NCBI GenBank assembly: GCA_022843825.1
Contig: JALHMX010000002.1
Span: 1 to 64,000, forward strand
Reading direction: 5' to 3'
From: Pseudobdellovibrionaceae bacterium
Lineage (GTDB): Bacteria > Bdellovibrionota > Bdellovibrionia > Bdellovibrionales > Bdellovibrionaceae
DNA length: 64,000 nt
In this document: positions 55,540-64,000 of the stretch, piece after piece
How the letters are laid out: each line of letters begins with the position of its first letter
How positions within the stretch are numbered: position 1 is the stretch's first letter
The notes under the pieces: model-generated
What the model was told of the DNA's origin: nothing
Seen by the model: the letters and a program-made list of their open reading frames with translations, nothing else
The model's database searches: none
Program-made: the position numbers and the translations under genes

Positions 55540-56205
55540 GTGGGACAAAAAGTTCATCCAATTGGATTACGTGTTGGAGTTATTCGTACCTGGGACTCTC
55601 GTTGGTACGCTAAAGGTCATACCTATTTTGATTTTATACACGAAGACATTAAATTAAGAAAATATTTAAAAAGTAAACTTAAGCATGCTGGAGTAGCGAA
55701 AATTGAAATCGAGCGAGCAGCTGGTAAAGTTAAACTTATTATTCATACAGCTCGTCCAGGCGTGGTCATCGGAAAAAAAGGTACTGGTATTGATACACTT
55801 AAAGCTGATGTTCAGAAGTTAACTAAAAATGAAGTCTTTTTGAATATACAAGAAGTTCGTAAACCAGATACTGATGGGCAATTAGTTGCAGAAAGTATTG
55901 CTCAGCAGCTTGAAAAACGTATTTCTTGGAGAAGAGCATTAAAAAAATCTATCGCGGCCGCTATTAAAGGCGGAGTGAGAGGTATTAAAATTAAAGTTTC
56001 AGGACGTTTAGATGGAGCAGAGATTGCTCGTTCTGAATGGTACAATGAAAAATCTGTGCCATTGCATACACTAAGAGCGGATATTGACTACGGAACTGCA
56101 GAAGCACTAACAGCATACGGCATTATCGGTCTTAAAGTATGGATCTATAAAGGGGATATTTTATCAACTCGTGATGTGCAGGAGGTAAACCGTGTTAAGT
56201 CCTAA
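55540..56205 (+). CDS. rpsC: Ribosomal protein S3
   Basis: A 221-residue protein, GTG start, with [13 protein letters not shown], the KH domain [12 protein letters not shown] and the C-terminal domain [12 protein letters not shown]. Its last 14 bases overlap rplP. Confidence 0.98.
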   Translation: MGQKVHPIGLRVGVIRTWDSRWYAKGHTYFDFIHEDIKLRKYLKSKLKHAGVAKIEIERAAGKVKLIIHTARPGVVIGKKGTGIDTLKADVQKLTKNEVFLNIQEVRKPDTDGQLVAESIAQQLEKRISWRRALKKSIAAAIKGGVRGIKIKVSGRLDGAEIARSEWYNEKSVPLHTLRADIDYGTAEALTAYGIIGLKVWIYKGDILSTRDVQEVNRVKS

Positions 56206-56599
56206 GCGTGTAAAATGGAGGAAGCAATTCATTGGTAATTCAAGAGGTTTAGCTTACCGGGGTTCTACTTTAGATTTTGGTGATTTTGGTTTGCAGGCTG
56301 TTGAGCATGGGAATTTAACTGCTCGTCAATTAGAAGCAGGTCGTATCGCTATTTCAAGAACCATTAAACGTGGTGGTAAAATTTGGATTAGAGTATTTCC
56401 AGATCTTCCGGTAACTAAAAAACCAGCTGAAACTCGTATGGGTAGCGGTAAGGGTAATCCAGAATTTTGGGTGTCACGAATTCTCCCTGGACGAATATTA
56501 TTCGAAATGAACGGTGTTACGAAGGAGCAAGCTCAAGAAGCTTTTTTGAGAGCAGCTCATAAACTTCCATTTAAAACAAAATTTTTAGCTCGGAGCTAA
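56192..56599 (+). CDS. rplP: Ribosomal protein L16
   Basis: A 135-residue protein with a GTG start within the rpsC 3' end after a CAGGAGG site. [11 protein letters not shown] and [15 protein letters not shown] are typical. It supports tRNA in the A site. Confidence 0.98.
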   Translation: MLSPKRVKWRKQFIGNSRGLAYRGSTLDFGDFGLQAVEHGNLTARQLEAGRIAISRTIKRGGKIWIRVFPDLPVTKKPAETRMGSGKGNPEFWVSRILPGRILFEMNGVTKEQAQEAFLRAAHKLPFKTKFLARS

Positions 56600-56602
56600 G
56601 TT

Positions 56603-56794
56603 ATGAAGTTTGCGGATATTGAAAACAAAAATGTAAAAGATCTTATTAAGCAGAAGCAAGAATTAGTTTCTCAACTTTTTGAGATGAAAATGAAAAATTC
56701 TTTAGGACAATTAACTAACCCAATTCAAATTAGAATGGTTAGAAAAAATATCGCTCAATTAAACACAGCGATAGTGAAGAAGAGTGTAAGGTAG
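56603..56794 (+). CDS. rpmC: Ribosomal protein L29
   Basis: A 63-residue two-helix protein with LVSQLFEMKMKNSLGQLTNP and RMVRKNIAQLNT. It starts three bases after rplP and is preceded by a CGGAG site. Confidence 0.97.
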   Translation: MKFADIENKNVKDLIKQKQELVSQLFEMKMKNSLGQLTNPIQIRMVRKNIAQLNTAIVKKSVR

Positions 56795-56796
56795 TT

Positions 56797-57072
56797 ATGG
56801 CAAAAAAAGAGACTCAAGAAGCAGCGCCTCGGGGAAGACGAGTTGAACTACAAGGTGAAGTTGTTGCAAACAAAATGCAAAAAACAATTTCAGTTTTAGT
56901 TTATCGTACAGTGAGACACGAGAAATATGGAAAATTTATTAAAAAATCTTCCGTTATTAAAGCTCACGATGAAAAGCAAGTTTCAAAAGTAGGCGATACC
57001 GTTAGAATTTATGAAACAAGACCGCTCAGCAAAACAAAGCGATGGGCTTTGGCTGAAGTGATTAACAAGTAA
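56797..57072 (+). CDS. rpsQ: Ribosomal protein S17
   Basis: A 91-residue OB-fold protein. A basic 14-residue extension precedes [38 protein letters not shown] is the standard end. Confidence 0.97.
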   Translation: MAKKETQEAAPRGRRVELQGEVVANKMQKTISVLVYRTVRHEKYGKFIKKSSVIKAHDEKQVSKVGDTVRIYETRPLSKTKRWALAEVINK

Positions 57073-57086
57073 AGTTAGGTGAATTT

Positions 57087-57455
57087 ATGATTCAGATGCA
57101 AACTCGACTGAATGTAGCTGATAACTCTGGAGCCAAGGAAGTTATGTGTATTAAAGTTTTAGGCGGATCTAAAAGACGATTCGCTTCGATCGGCGATATC
57201 ATCGTAGTTTCAATTAAAGAGGCTATCCCGACAGCTAAAGTAAAAAAGGGCGACGTAGCTAAAGCGGTTATTGTACGTACTATACATAAACTTCGCCGTC
57301 CGGACGGCAGTTACATTCGTTTCGATGATAATTCAGCTGTTCTAATTAATGCCAATAAAGAGCCAATTGGAACACGTATTTTTGGACCCGTAGCCAGAGA
57401 GTTAAGAGCAAAACAATTTGTAAAAATCGTTTCTCTTGCTCCAGAAGTTATATAG
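57087..57455 (+). CDS. rplN: Ribosomal protein L14
   Basis: A 122-residue protein, normal length, with [19 protein letters not shown] and ending [10 protein letters not shown]. The next gene is rplE after only 10 bases; rplX (L24), which normally lies here, is missing. Confidence 0.98.
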   Translation: MIQMQTRLNVADNSGAKEVMCIKVLGGSKRRFASIGDIIVVSIKEAIPTAKVKKGDVAKAVIVRTIHKLRRPDGSYIRFDDNSAVLINANKEPIGTRIFGPVARELRAKQFVKIVSLAPEVI

Positions 57456-57465
57456 AGGAAATGAT

Positions 57466-58005
57466 ATGAATCGTTTACAAGAGCAATACAAAAAGGAAAT
57501 CGTGCCTCACCTTCAGAAGAAGTTGAATTATAAAAGCACAATGCAAGTTCCTCGTTTAGAAAAAATTATTATTAGTGTTTCGACAGGCGATGCTGTTCAG
57601 AACCCTAAAATTATTAATGGAATAGCGGATGAAATTACGTCTATCGCAGGTCAAAAAGCTGTTGTTACAAAAGCTAAGAAAGCGATTTCTAACTTTAAGT
57701 TAAGACAAGGTCTTCCGATCGGTGTGCGAGTAACTTTAAGACGTGATCGTATGTGGTCATTCTTGGATCGACTTCAGGCTTTAGCATTGCCACGAGTAAG
57801 AGATTTCCGTGGTTTACCATCTAAAGGTTTTGATGGTCGCGGCAACTACAACATGGGATTAAAAGAGCAAATCGTATTTCCTGAGATAAATTATGATAAA
57901 ATTGAAAAAGTTCGTGGTATGAATATTACCATTTGTACAACAGCTCAGAACGACAATGACGGCCGCGCCTTATTAGAAGCGCTTGGAATGCCGTTCAGAA
58001 AGTAG
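57466..58005 (+). CDS. rplE: Ribosomal protein L5
   Basis: A 179-residue 5S-rRNA-binding protein with [24 protein letters not shown] split across the core and [16 protein letters not shown] near the end. The ATG at 57466 follows AGAGGA; an earlier frame start at 57436 lies in rplN. Confidence 0.98.
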   Translation: MNRLQEQYKKEIVPHLQKKLNYKSTMQVPRLEKIIISVSTGDAVQNPKIINGIADEITSIAGQKAVVTKAKKAISNFKLRQGLPIGVRVTLRRDRMWSFLDRLQALALPRVRDFRGLPSKGFDGRGNYNMGLKEQIVFPEINYDKIEKVRGMNITICTTAQNDNDGRALLEALGMPFRK

Positions 58006-58013
58006 TTGATGAT

Positions 58014-58319
58014 ATGGCAAGAAAAGCAAGTATAGAAAAAAATAACGATAAAAAAGCACTCTCTACAAAGTATTATAAGTATAGAAGCGAATTACGCGAA
58101 AAAGCGGTAAATTTTAATCTATCGGATGAAGAGCGCATGGAAGCAAGAAATAAGTTGCAGGCGCTTCCTCGCAATACTTCTCCAAACCGTGTGACTACTC
58201 GCTGTCTTATTACTGGTCGTCCACGTGGTAACTATAAAAAGTTTGGATTGTCTAGAATAGCATTTCGTCAATTAGCACTGGATGGAAAACTTCCAGGCGT
58301 AACTAAAGCGAGTTGGTAG
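58014..58319 (+). CDS. rpsN: Ribosomal protein S14, long zinc-free form
   Basis: A 101-residue S14 with [21 protein letters not shown] and ending KASW. The CxxC zinc motif of the short form is absent, as in E. coli S14. Confidence 0.97.
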   Translation: MARKASIEKNNDKKALSTKYYKYRSELREKAVNFNLSDEERMEARNKLQALPRNTSPNRVTTRCLITGRPRGNYKKFGLSRIAFRQLALDGKLPGVTKASW

Positions 58320-58323
58320 GATT

Positions 58324-58713
58324 ATGGATACAATAGCACAAATGTTAACAATCATAAGAAATGGATCTCAAGCTCGACTTGAGAAAGTGGATATGCCTTC
58401 ATCAAACACGAGAGAAAGTTTAGCGAAGATTTTGTCTAGTTCTGGATTTATCAGAAGCTTCAAAGTAGCTAAAGATTCCAAACAAGGGGTAATGCGCGTT
58501 TATTTAAAGTATGATGAGGCAGGTAACCCTGCAATTTCTAATTTAGCAAAAGTAAGCACACCAGGTCGTAGGAGCTATGTTCATGCGTCTGAAATTCCAG
58601 TCATTAGATCTGGAACTGGATCGTGTATAATAAGTACAAATAAGGGTATGATGACTGGCCACGAAGCTAAGAAGCAAAACTTAGGCGGCGAGTTTATCTG
58701 TACAGTTTGGTAG
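58324..58713 (+). CDS. rpsH: Ribosomal protein S8
   Basis: A 129-residue protein with MDTIAQMLTIIRNGSQA and the C-terminal GTGSCIISTNKGMMTGHEA. In E. coli S8 is the repressor of the spc operon by binding near rplE; no copy of that site was confirmed. Confidence 0.98.
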   Translation: MDTIAQMLTIIRNGSQARLEKVDMPSSNTRESLAKILSSSGFIRSFKVAKDSKQGVMRVYLKYDEAGNPAISNLAKVSTPGRRSYVHASEIPVIRSGTGSCIISTNKGMMTGHEAKKQNLGGEFICTVW

Positions 58714-58720
58714 GGTTAAG

Positions 58721-59260
58721 ATGTCGCGTATAGGAAAATATCCAGTAACTTTCGATGATAAGTCTAATGTGACTGTAGCTGGTCAGCAAGTTGTAGTTAA
58801 AGGGGCTAAGTCTTCTTTAAAGTTTAATTTGGATCAAAGAATTACAGCTAAATTAGATGGTAAGAATGTTATTCTAACTCGTGCAGATGATTCAAAGGAA
58901 TCCAAGTCACTTCATGGTTTGTATAAGGTGTTGATACAAAATGCTGTTACAGGTGTTTCAACAGGCTTTACAAAAGCATTAGAAATGCACGGAGTAGGAT
59001 ACCGAGCTAACGTTCAGGGGAAAAAACTTGAGCTCGCGCTAGGTTTTTCACATCCAATTATTTTTGATATCCCAGAGGGAATTGAAATTAAAGTTGATAA
59101 ACAAACAACTGTATCTGTCGCAGGAGCTGATAAAGCTTTAGTCGGCCAGGTAGCAGCTAAAATTCGTAGTTTTAGACCTCCAGAGCCTTATCTAGGTAAA
59201 GGTGTTCGTTATGTGGGCGAACATATACGTAGAAAAGCTGGTAAGTCGGCTGGTAAATAG
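58721..59260 (+). CDS. rplF: Ribosomal protein L6
   Basis: A 179-residue protein with two similar domains, MSRIGKYPV at the start and GKGVRYVGEHIRRKAGKSAGK at the end (conserved rRNA-binding tail). Confidence 0.98.
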   Translation: MSRIGKYPVTFDDKSNVTVAGQQVVVKGAKSSLKFNLDQRITAKLDGKNVILTRADDSKESKSLHGLYKVLIQNAVTGVSTGFTKALEMHGVGYRANVQGKKLELALGFSHPIIFDIPEGIEIKVDKQTTVSVAGADKALVGQVAAKIRSFRPPEPYLGKGVRYVGEHIRRKAGKSAGK

Positions 59261-59269
59261 AAGGTAAAT

Positions 59270-59638
59270 ATGAAAATTAAAGTCGCAAAAAGAACTTCAG
59301 CAAAAACAATAAATCGTCTTAAGAAGAAAATCAGAATTCGTAAGGCGATCAACGGAACAGATGAGCGTCCGCGCTTATGTGTGTTTCGTAGTGCAAAACA
59401 CATTTACGCTCAAGTCATCAACGACGTAGAGCAAAATACATTATTTACTATTTCTTCTTTATCCCTAGATTCGAAAGGATCTGGTAAAGATGTTGCTAAA
59501 GAAGTTGGTATTAAGGTCGCTCAAGAAGCGATAAAAAAAGGTATTAAAGACGTCGTCTTTGACCGTAACGGATTTATCTATCACGGCCGTGTGCAAGCTT
59601 TAGCAGATGGTGCTCGTGAAGGTGGATTAAACTTCTAA
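59270..59638 (+). CDS. rplR: Ribosomal protein L18
   Basis: A 122-residue 5S-binding protein with [18 protein letters not shown] and [24 protein letters not shown]. Normal length. Confidence 0.98.
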   Translation: MKIKVAKRTSAKTINRLKKKIRIRKAINGTDERPRLCVFRSAKHIYAQVINDVEQNTLFTISSLSLDSKGSGKDVAKEVGIKVAQEAIKKGIKDVVFDRNGFIYHGRVQALADGAREGGLNF

Positions 59639-59653
59639 GGCGAAGCAGGAGAT

Positions 59654-60109
59654 ATGATGGATAATTTAAATACAGCGGAATTTGAAGAAAAAGTAGTAGC
59701 GATTAATCGCGTAACAAAAGTTGTTAAAGGTGGGCGCCGCTTTTCATTTGCAGCTTTAGTAGTGGTTGGTGACAAATTAGGTCAAGTAGGATTCGGAAGC
59801 GGAAAAGCTGGCGAAGTGCCTGAAGCTATCGGTAAAGCTACGCGTTCAGCTAAGAAAGCTACTCATGATGTTAACTTAAAAGAAGGAACAATTCCTCATG
59901 AAGTTATCGGAAGATTTGGAGCAGCAAAAGTTATTATGAAACCAGCCGCAGCAGGAACTGGTGTAATAGCAGGTGGTGCTGTACGTGCGGTACTTGAATC
60001 TGTAGGAGTTAAAGACATTTTAACTAAGTGTGTAGGAACTCGCAATCCTCACAATGCAGTCAGAGCCACTTTAAATGGTTTAAGACAACTAAAAAAGTTT
60101 GAGGCTTAA
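59654..60109 (+). CDS. rpsE: Ribosomal protein S5
   Basis: A 151-residue protein with [21 protein letters not shown] and GVRDVLTK-like end. It guards decoding fidelity. Start is ATG 59654 or 59657 after CAGGAG. Confidence 0.98.
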   Translation: MMDNLNTAEFEEKVVAINRVTKVVKGGRRFSFAALVVVGDKLGQVGFGSGKAGEVPEAIGKATRSAKKATHDVNLKEGTIPHEVIGRFGAAKVIMKPAAAGTGVIAGGAVRAVLESVGVKDILTKCVGTRNPHNAVRATLNGLRQLKKFEA

Positions 60110-60113
60110 TTAT

Positions 60114-60296
60114 ATGAAAAAATTTAATGTTAAATTAAAAAAATCAACGATTGGCTGCACAGATAGTCAAATCAAAACAATTCGTGCTATTGGTTTAAGA
60201 AAAATTAATAGCACAGTTGAAATGACTGACAATCCTGCAAATAGAGGTCAACTCTACAAAGTTCAACATTTGGTTGAAATTACAGTGCTTAAATAA
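60114..60296 (+). CDS. rpmD: Ribosomal protein L30
   Basis: A 60-residue protein with STIGCTDSQIKTIRAIGLRK and the conserved turn NPANRGQLYKVQHLV. The ATG at 60114 is chosen; a start at 60099 lies in rpsE. Confidence 0.96.
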   Translation: MKKFNVKLKKSTIGCTDSQIKTIRAIGLRKINSTVEMTDNPANRGQLYKVQHLVEITVLK

Positions 60297-60307
60297 TTGA
60301 GGTTAAT

Positions 60308-60748
60308 ATGAGTTTATTAAGTAAATTAGCACCAAAAGAAGGATCTACTCATTACAAGAAACGCGTTGGTCGCGGTATTGGTTCTGGGTTAGGTGGAACT
60401 TCTGCAAAAGGTGACAAAGGTCAGCTGGCTCGCACAGGCGGAAAAGTACGAAGAGGTTTCGAGGGTGGTCAAACTCCTTTGTCTCGTCGTTTGCCAAAGT
60501 TTGGATTTACGAACGCGGCTTTTGCTACAGTTTATACAGAGATTAATTTGTCGACCCTGAACAATATGTCAGGAGTAGTTGATGTGGCTGCGCTTTATAA
60601 GGCGGGATACATTCAAAAGCGTGATCGCGTTAAGATTCTAGCTAAGGGTGATTTAAAGAAAGCTTTAACAGTAAAAGCTCATGCGTTTAGTGCTAAGGCA
60701 AAAGAATCTATTGAAAAAGCAGGCGGCAAAGCTGAGGTAATTAAATAG
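60308..60748 (+). CDS. rplO: Ribosomal protein L15
   Basis: A 146-residue protein with the Gly-rich start KRVGRGIGSGLGGTSAKGDKG and GFEGGQTPLSRRLPKFGF. The secY GTG overlaps its stop by one base. Confidence 0.98.
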   Translation: MSLLSKLAPKEGSTHYKKRVGRGIGSGLGGTSAKGDKGQLARTGGKVRRGFEGGQTPLSRRLPKFGFTNAAFATVYTEINLSTLNNMSGVVDVAALYKAGYIQKRDRVKILAKGDLKKALTVKAHAFSAKAKESIEKAGGKAEVIK

Positions 60749-62067
60749 TGGCTCAACAAGGTAATGACAACAAGGGTAGTGGTTTACGTAATAAAATATT
60801 TTTTACTTTAATTTGCTTGGCATTTTATCGTATAGGCGTGCATGTTCCAACACCAGGTGTGGATGGAGCTGCAGTTTCTGAGTTTTTTAATGCTCAGAGC
60901 CGTGGAATATTTGGTTTATTTAATACCTTCTCTGGTGGAGCGTTAGAGCAGTTTTCTGTTTTAGCCCTTGGGATCATGCCTTACATCTCTGCTTCCATTA
61001 TATTTCAATTGTTAACTTCTGCTATTCCTTATTTAGAGGCCCTAAAAAAAGAAGGCGAAGCAGGGCGAAAAAAAATAACTCAGTATACTAAGTATGCAAC
61101 GATAGTTCTGGCGGTGATTCAAGCCTCAGGGATTAGCACATGGCTTGCAACTCAGAATATAAATGGGAAAACCCTAATTTCATCGGGTATGATTGGAATC
61201 ATCCCCTTTAAAATAATGACAATTATTACCTTGGTTGCAGGGACTGCATTTGTTATGTGGCTAGGGGACCAAATTACGGAAAAAGGTATCGGGAACGGTA
61301 CTTCTTTAATTATCTTTACAGGAATCGCGGCAGGGATTCCATCCGGCGCTCAAAATTTATTTGCATTAGTCAGTACTGGTGAAATTAAGTTTATAATTGC
61401 GTTATTATTGGTTATTTTCATGGCTGCAGTTGTTGCTGCAGTGGTTTACATGGAAGTAGCACAACGCAAAGTCGCTATCCAGTATAGTCAGAAGCTAGCT
61501 AATAACCCTATGAACTCGCTGGCTTCTAGCTTTTTACCTATTAAAATTAATCCATCAGGGGTTATTCCTCCAATTTTTGCCAGTTCATTACTGATGTTTC
61601 CAAGTACTTTGGCTCAGTTTACAGATGTTCCATGGATTAGAGGGATGAGTGAGTCTTTAAATCCTGATGGAGTTGTATTTAATATTATTTTTGTAGCTTT
61701 AATTGTTTTCTTTGCGTTTTTCTACACGGATATAACTTTTAATTCTGATGAAATAGCAGAAAACCTGAAAAAGTCAGGTGCTTTTGTTCCTGGGGTCAGA
61801 GCGGGGAAAAGCACTTCAGAATACATTCGTTTTGTTGTTGATCGTATTAATGTGCTGGGATGTTTTTATCTTAGTGTCATTTGTGTATTACCAGGACTGC
61901 TCACTCAAAGCTTCAATATTCCATTCTATTTTGGAGGAACAAGTTTGTTGATCTTGGTTGGCGTGGCGATAGATACGTCACAGCAAATTCAATCTCATTT
62001 ATTATCTCAGAAGTATGACTCTTTTCTTAAAGGTGTAAAAATTAGAAGTAGAAGGGTTCAGTTTTGA
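60748..62067 (+). CDS. secY: Preprotein translocase subunit SecY
   Basis: A 439-residue membrane protein with ten predicted helices. The N-terminal helix FTLICLAFYRIGVHVPTPGVD and the plug region following it are standard, as is the cytoplasmic loop KLANNPMNSLASSFLPIKIN with GVIPPIFA. It forms the protein-conducting channel with SecE. Confidence 0.98.
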   Translation: MAQQGNDNKGSGLRNKIFFTLICLAFYRIGVHVPTPGVDGAAVSEFFNAQSRGIFGLFNTFSGGALEQFSVLALGIMPYISASIIFQLLTSAIPYLEALKKEGEAGRKKITQYTKYATIVLAVIQASGISTWLATQNINGKTLISSGMIGIIPFKIMTIITLVAGTAFVMWLGDQITEKGIGNGTSLIIFTGIAAGIPSGAQNLFALVSTGEIKFIIALLLVIFMAAVVAAVVYMEVAQRKVAIQYSQKLANNPMNSLASSFLPIKINPSGVIPPIFASSLLMFPSTLAQFTDVPWIRGMSESLNPDGVVFNIIFVALIVFFAFFYTDITFNSDEIAENLKKSGAFVPGVRAGKSTSEYIRFVVDRINVLGCFYLSVICVLPGLLTQSFNIPFYFGGTSLLILVGVAIDTSQQIQSHLLSQKYDSFLKGVKIRSRRVQF

Positions 62068-62705
62068 ATATAGTGTTTATTGGTGCGCCGGGATCTGGCA
62101 AGGGCACTCAGTCTCGGGAATTTATTGAAAAATATAAATTTATCCAGTTGAGTACCGGCGATCTTTTAAGATCGGCTATTTCGGCGGGTACGGAGTTAGG
62201 CAAAGAAGCTAAGGCATTTATGGATGCAGGGAAGCTCGTTCCGGACGATATTATGGTAAACATCGTTAAAGGCTTCTTAAGGGACAATAGGGGAAAGTCA
62301 GTCATTTTTGATGGTTTTCCGCGCACTGTCAGTCAGGCGAAAAGCCTGCAACAGGTGCTGGCTGAACAAGAGCTGGCTATAGATAGAGTATTTTATTTTA
62401 AGATCAATCCTCAGATCTTAATTAAACGTTTAACGGGTCGTCGAGTTTGCACGAATTGCGGCGAGATTTATCACATAGAGACTAAGCCGAGTAAGAAGGA
62501 ACTTACTTGTGATGTGTGTGGTGGGTCTGTCGTGCATAGATCAGATGACAAAGAGGACGTTATTACAGAGCGGCTTGCACAGTTTGAAAATAATACAGGG
62601 CCTACCATAGAGTATTATAGATCAACTAACTTGTTGGTTGAGATTGATGGCTCTTTGACCCCGGAATTAGTATTTAAGCAGATCCAAAATGTCCTAACTT
62701 TATAA
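62064..62705 (+). CDS. adk: Adenylate kinase with zinc-type lid
   Basis: A 213-residue kinase with P-loop GAPGSGKGT (7-15), the AMP-binding STGDLLR and DGFPRT. The lid has CTNCGEIYH...CDVCG, four Cys that can bind zinc as in Gram-positive enzymes. Start is a TTG overlapping the secY stop. Confidence 0.97.
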   Translation: MNIVFIGAPGSGKGTQSREFIEKYKFIQLSTGDLLRSAISAGTELGKEAKAFMDAGKLVPDDIMVNIVKGFLRDNRGKSVIFDGFPRTVSQAKSLQQVLAEQELAIDRVFYFKINPQILIKRLTGRRVCTNCGEIYHIETKPSKKELTCDVCGGSVVHRSDDKEDVITERLAQFENNTGPTIEYYRSTNLLVEIDGSLTPELVFKQIQNVLTL

Positions 62706-62767
62706 ATTAAAGCTAGACATGAAAAAATGAGAATGATATTAACTTAACCTTTTGTACGAGGATTTCT

Positions 62768-62881
62768 ATGAAAGTTAGACCATCAGTGAAGAAAATTTGT
62801 AACAAATGTAAAGTTATAAAGAGAAAAGGCGTTGTTCGCGTCATTTGTGAAAATGCAAAACATAAGCAAAGGCAGGGCTAG
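62768..62881 (+). CDS. rpmJ: Ribosomal protein L36
   Basis: A 37-residue protein ([16 protein letters not shown], ending HKQRQG) with the zinc set C11, C14, C27 and H32. Cys/His-containing form. Upstream ACGAGGA is the ribosome site. The genes map and infA, often found between adk and rpmJ, are absent. Confidence 0.95.
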   Translation: MKVRPSVKKICNKCKVIKRKGVVRVICENAKHKQRQG

Positions 62882-62884
62882 AGT

Positions 62885-63259
62885 ATGGCACGTTTAATGG
62901 GTATTGATTTACCCCGAAATAAACGAGTTGAAGTGGCGTTAACGTACATTTACGGAATTGGACGTTCGCGAGCTAAACAAATTTGTGAAGAAGTAAAAAT
63001 TCCTACAGCATTAAGAACTGACGCTCTTACTGATGAATTTATAGCGCAGATTCGTGCTCTTATTGAAGCCAGCTTTAAAGTTGAAGGAGACCTTCGACGT
63101 GATATCGGTATGTCTATTAAACGACTTACGGATGTGAATTGCTATCGTGGAACTCGTCACAGAAAAGGGTTGCCTGTTCGTGGTCAGAATACACGTTCGA
63201 ACGCAAGAACACGCAAGGGTCCTAAGAAGACAGTAGCTAATAAGAAAAAAGCCGTCTAA
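62885..63259 (+). CDS. rpsM: Ribosomal protein S13
   Basis: A 124-residue protein with [25 protein letters not shown] and the basic tail [19 protein letters not shown]. It contacts the P-site tRNA and 50S head bridges. Confidence 0.98.
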   Translation: MARLMGIDLPRNKRVEVALTYIYGIGRSRAKQICEEVKIPTALRTDALTDEFIAQIRALIEASFKVEGDLRRDIGMSIKRLTDVNCYRGTRHRKGLPVRGQNTRSNARTRKGPKKTVANKKKAV

Positions 63260-63284
63260 TCAGAGTTAAAGCTAAGGTGAAAAA

Positions 63285-63686
63285 ATGAGTACTACAAGTG
63301 TAGAAAAAAAAGCAGCTCCTAAGAAAAAAATTAAAAAGAATGTTGTGCAGGGACAATGTCATGTTGCTGCAGGCTTCGGAAATATTATTATAACATTTAC
63401 TGATCCCTCAGGAAATACAGTTTCTTGGTCGTCAGCAGGTCATCTAGGATTCAAAGGATCTCGCAAAGGGACTCCATATGCAGCTCAGGTTACTTGTGAA
63501 GACGCAGCCAAAAAAGCTATGGATTGTGGAATGAAGTCTGTAGATGTGTATTTAACTGGTCCGGGCGCAGGTCGTGAGCCAGCTATTAGAGCGCTAGCGG
63601 GAACGGGAATGAGAGTTTTATCACTTAAAGATGTTACTCCAATTCCACATAATGGCTGCAGACCACCAAAACGTAGAAGAATTTAA
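63285..63686 (+). CDS. rpsK: Ribosomal protein S11
   Basis: A 133-residue protein with a Lys-rich start, [20 protein letters not shown] and the conserved end [18 protein letters not shown]...[11 protein letters not shown]. Confidence 0.98.
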   Translation: MSTTSVEKKAAPKKKIKKNVVQGQCHVAAGFGNIIITFTDPSGNTVSWSSAGHLGFKGSRKGTPYAAQVTCEDAAKKAMDCGMKSVDVYLTGPGAGREPAIRALAGTGMRVLSLKDVTPIPHNGCRPPKRRRI

Positions 63687-63698
63687 TCGGAGTTTAAG

Positions 63699-64000
63699 AT
63701 GAGTTGTATAAATAATTCGGTTTGTAAATTGTGCCGCAGAGAAAACACGAAGCTGTTTTTAAAGGGTGACCGTTGTTTTTCTGATAAGTGTGCTTTTGAA
63801 AGAAGACCTTATCCGCCTGGACAACATGGGCAGTCCCGCTTGAAGTTTTCAGAGTTTGCATTGCAATTGCGTGAAAAGCAAAAAGCTAAAAGATATTATG
63901 GTTTGTCTGAGAAGCAATTTAGAAAGTATTTTGAAAATGCTGATAATTCAAAAGCCATTACAGGTACTGAGCTTTTGAAGTACCTAGAGTTGCGTTTAGA
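63699..64000 (+). CDS. rpsD: Ribosomal protein S4, partial
   Basis: The first 100 residues are visible before the window ends. [23 protein letters not shown] holds four zinc-binding Cys, followed by [13 protein letters not shown] and FRKYFE. The N terminus (MSCINNSV) is unlike the usual MARYTGP. ATCGGAG precedes the ATG. Confidence 0.95.
   Translation, partial: MSCINNSVCKLCRRENTKLFLKGDRCFSDKCAFERRPYPPGQHGQSRLKFSEFALQLREKQKAKRYYGLSEKQFRKYFENADNSKAITGTELLKYLELRL

Noticed and set aside
57311-57541. Possible remnant of rplX near the rplN-rplE junction
   Set aside because: All forward frames across the junction were read: rplN and rplE are intact and only 10 bases lie between them. The minus-strand frame here is a shadow of rplN.
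1-64000. CRISPR arrays or rRNA genes
   Set aside because: No regularly spaced repeats and no rRNA-like sequence were seen on reading through; five tRNA genes are the only stable RNAs found.

Overview
The window looks like a chromosome segment of a low-GC member of the Bdellovibrionota (Bdellovibrio/Pseudobdellovibrio type). The case rests on four things: a diguanylate cyclase with an N-terminal FHA domain that closely matches the DgcB pattern of Bdellovibrio, a tandem pair of stripped-down PBP4-type D,D-carboxypeptidases like those that predators use on prey walls, many secreted or outer-membrane proteins with no clear family, and an AT-rich composition (judged by eye). The exact genus is inference.

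Layout. 1-9 kb: a partial IS200/RAYT-like transposase and an AlkB-like dioxygenase (minus strand), then a plus-strand run of a heptose kinase, an outer-membrane barrel, rlmN, a PfkB kinase, a coiled-coil protein, a phosphoesterase, queD and dgcB. 9-16 kb: an ECF sigma factor with a small partner, a secreted pair including a possible lytic enzyme, a minus-strand envelope group (lipoprotein peptidase, barrel, TonB-like protein), a PilZ protein, PIN-PhoH and a MaoC hydratase. 16.2-21.4 kb: a minus-strand heavy-metal efflux operon (TolC-like, His-rich periplasmic protein, CzcA/CusA pump, small Cys-rich protein) enclosed by two copies of the 3' end of the MaoC gene. 21.6-25.5 kb: a secreted protein, a metalloprotease-like lipoprotein and the two tandem D,D-carboxypeptidases. 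25.6-34.6 kb: ribE-ribB-ribH, ntrY-ntrX, proS, pyrF, an rlmB-like gene and an RDD protein.

34.8-64 kb is the translation and transcription supercluster: tRNA-Thr/Tyr/Gly/Thr-tuf, tRNA-Trp-secE-nusG, rplK-rplA-rplJ-rplL-rpoB-rpoC, rpsL-rpsG-EF-G, then the S10, spc and alpha operons up to a partial rpsD. The order is textbook with exceptions: rplX (L24) is missing between rplN and rplE, infA and map are absent after adk, there is no tuf after the EF-G gene, and that EF-G has a domain IV unlike canonical translocases.

The most useful leads are the repeat-flanked metal cassette, the non-canonical EF-G in the str operon, the missing rplX, the predicted leaderless promoters in front of the coiled-coil gene (with a near-perfect sigma-28 motif) and dgcB, the degenerate AAA+ domain of NtrX, and the tandem predatory-type carboxypeptidases. 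No gene-free stretch exceeds about 265 bases. No rRNA gene or CRISPR array was seen.
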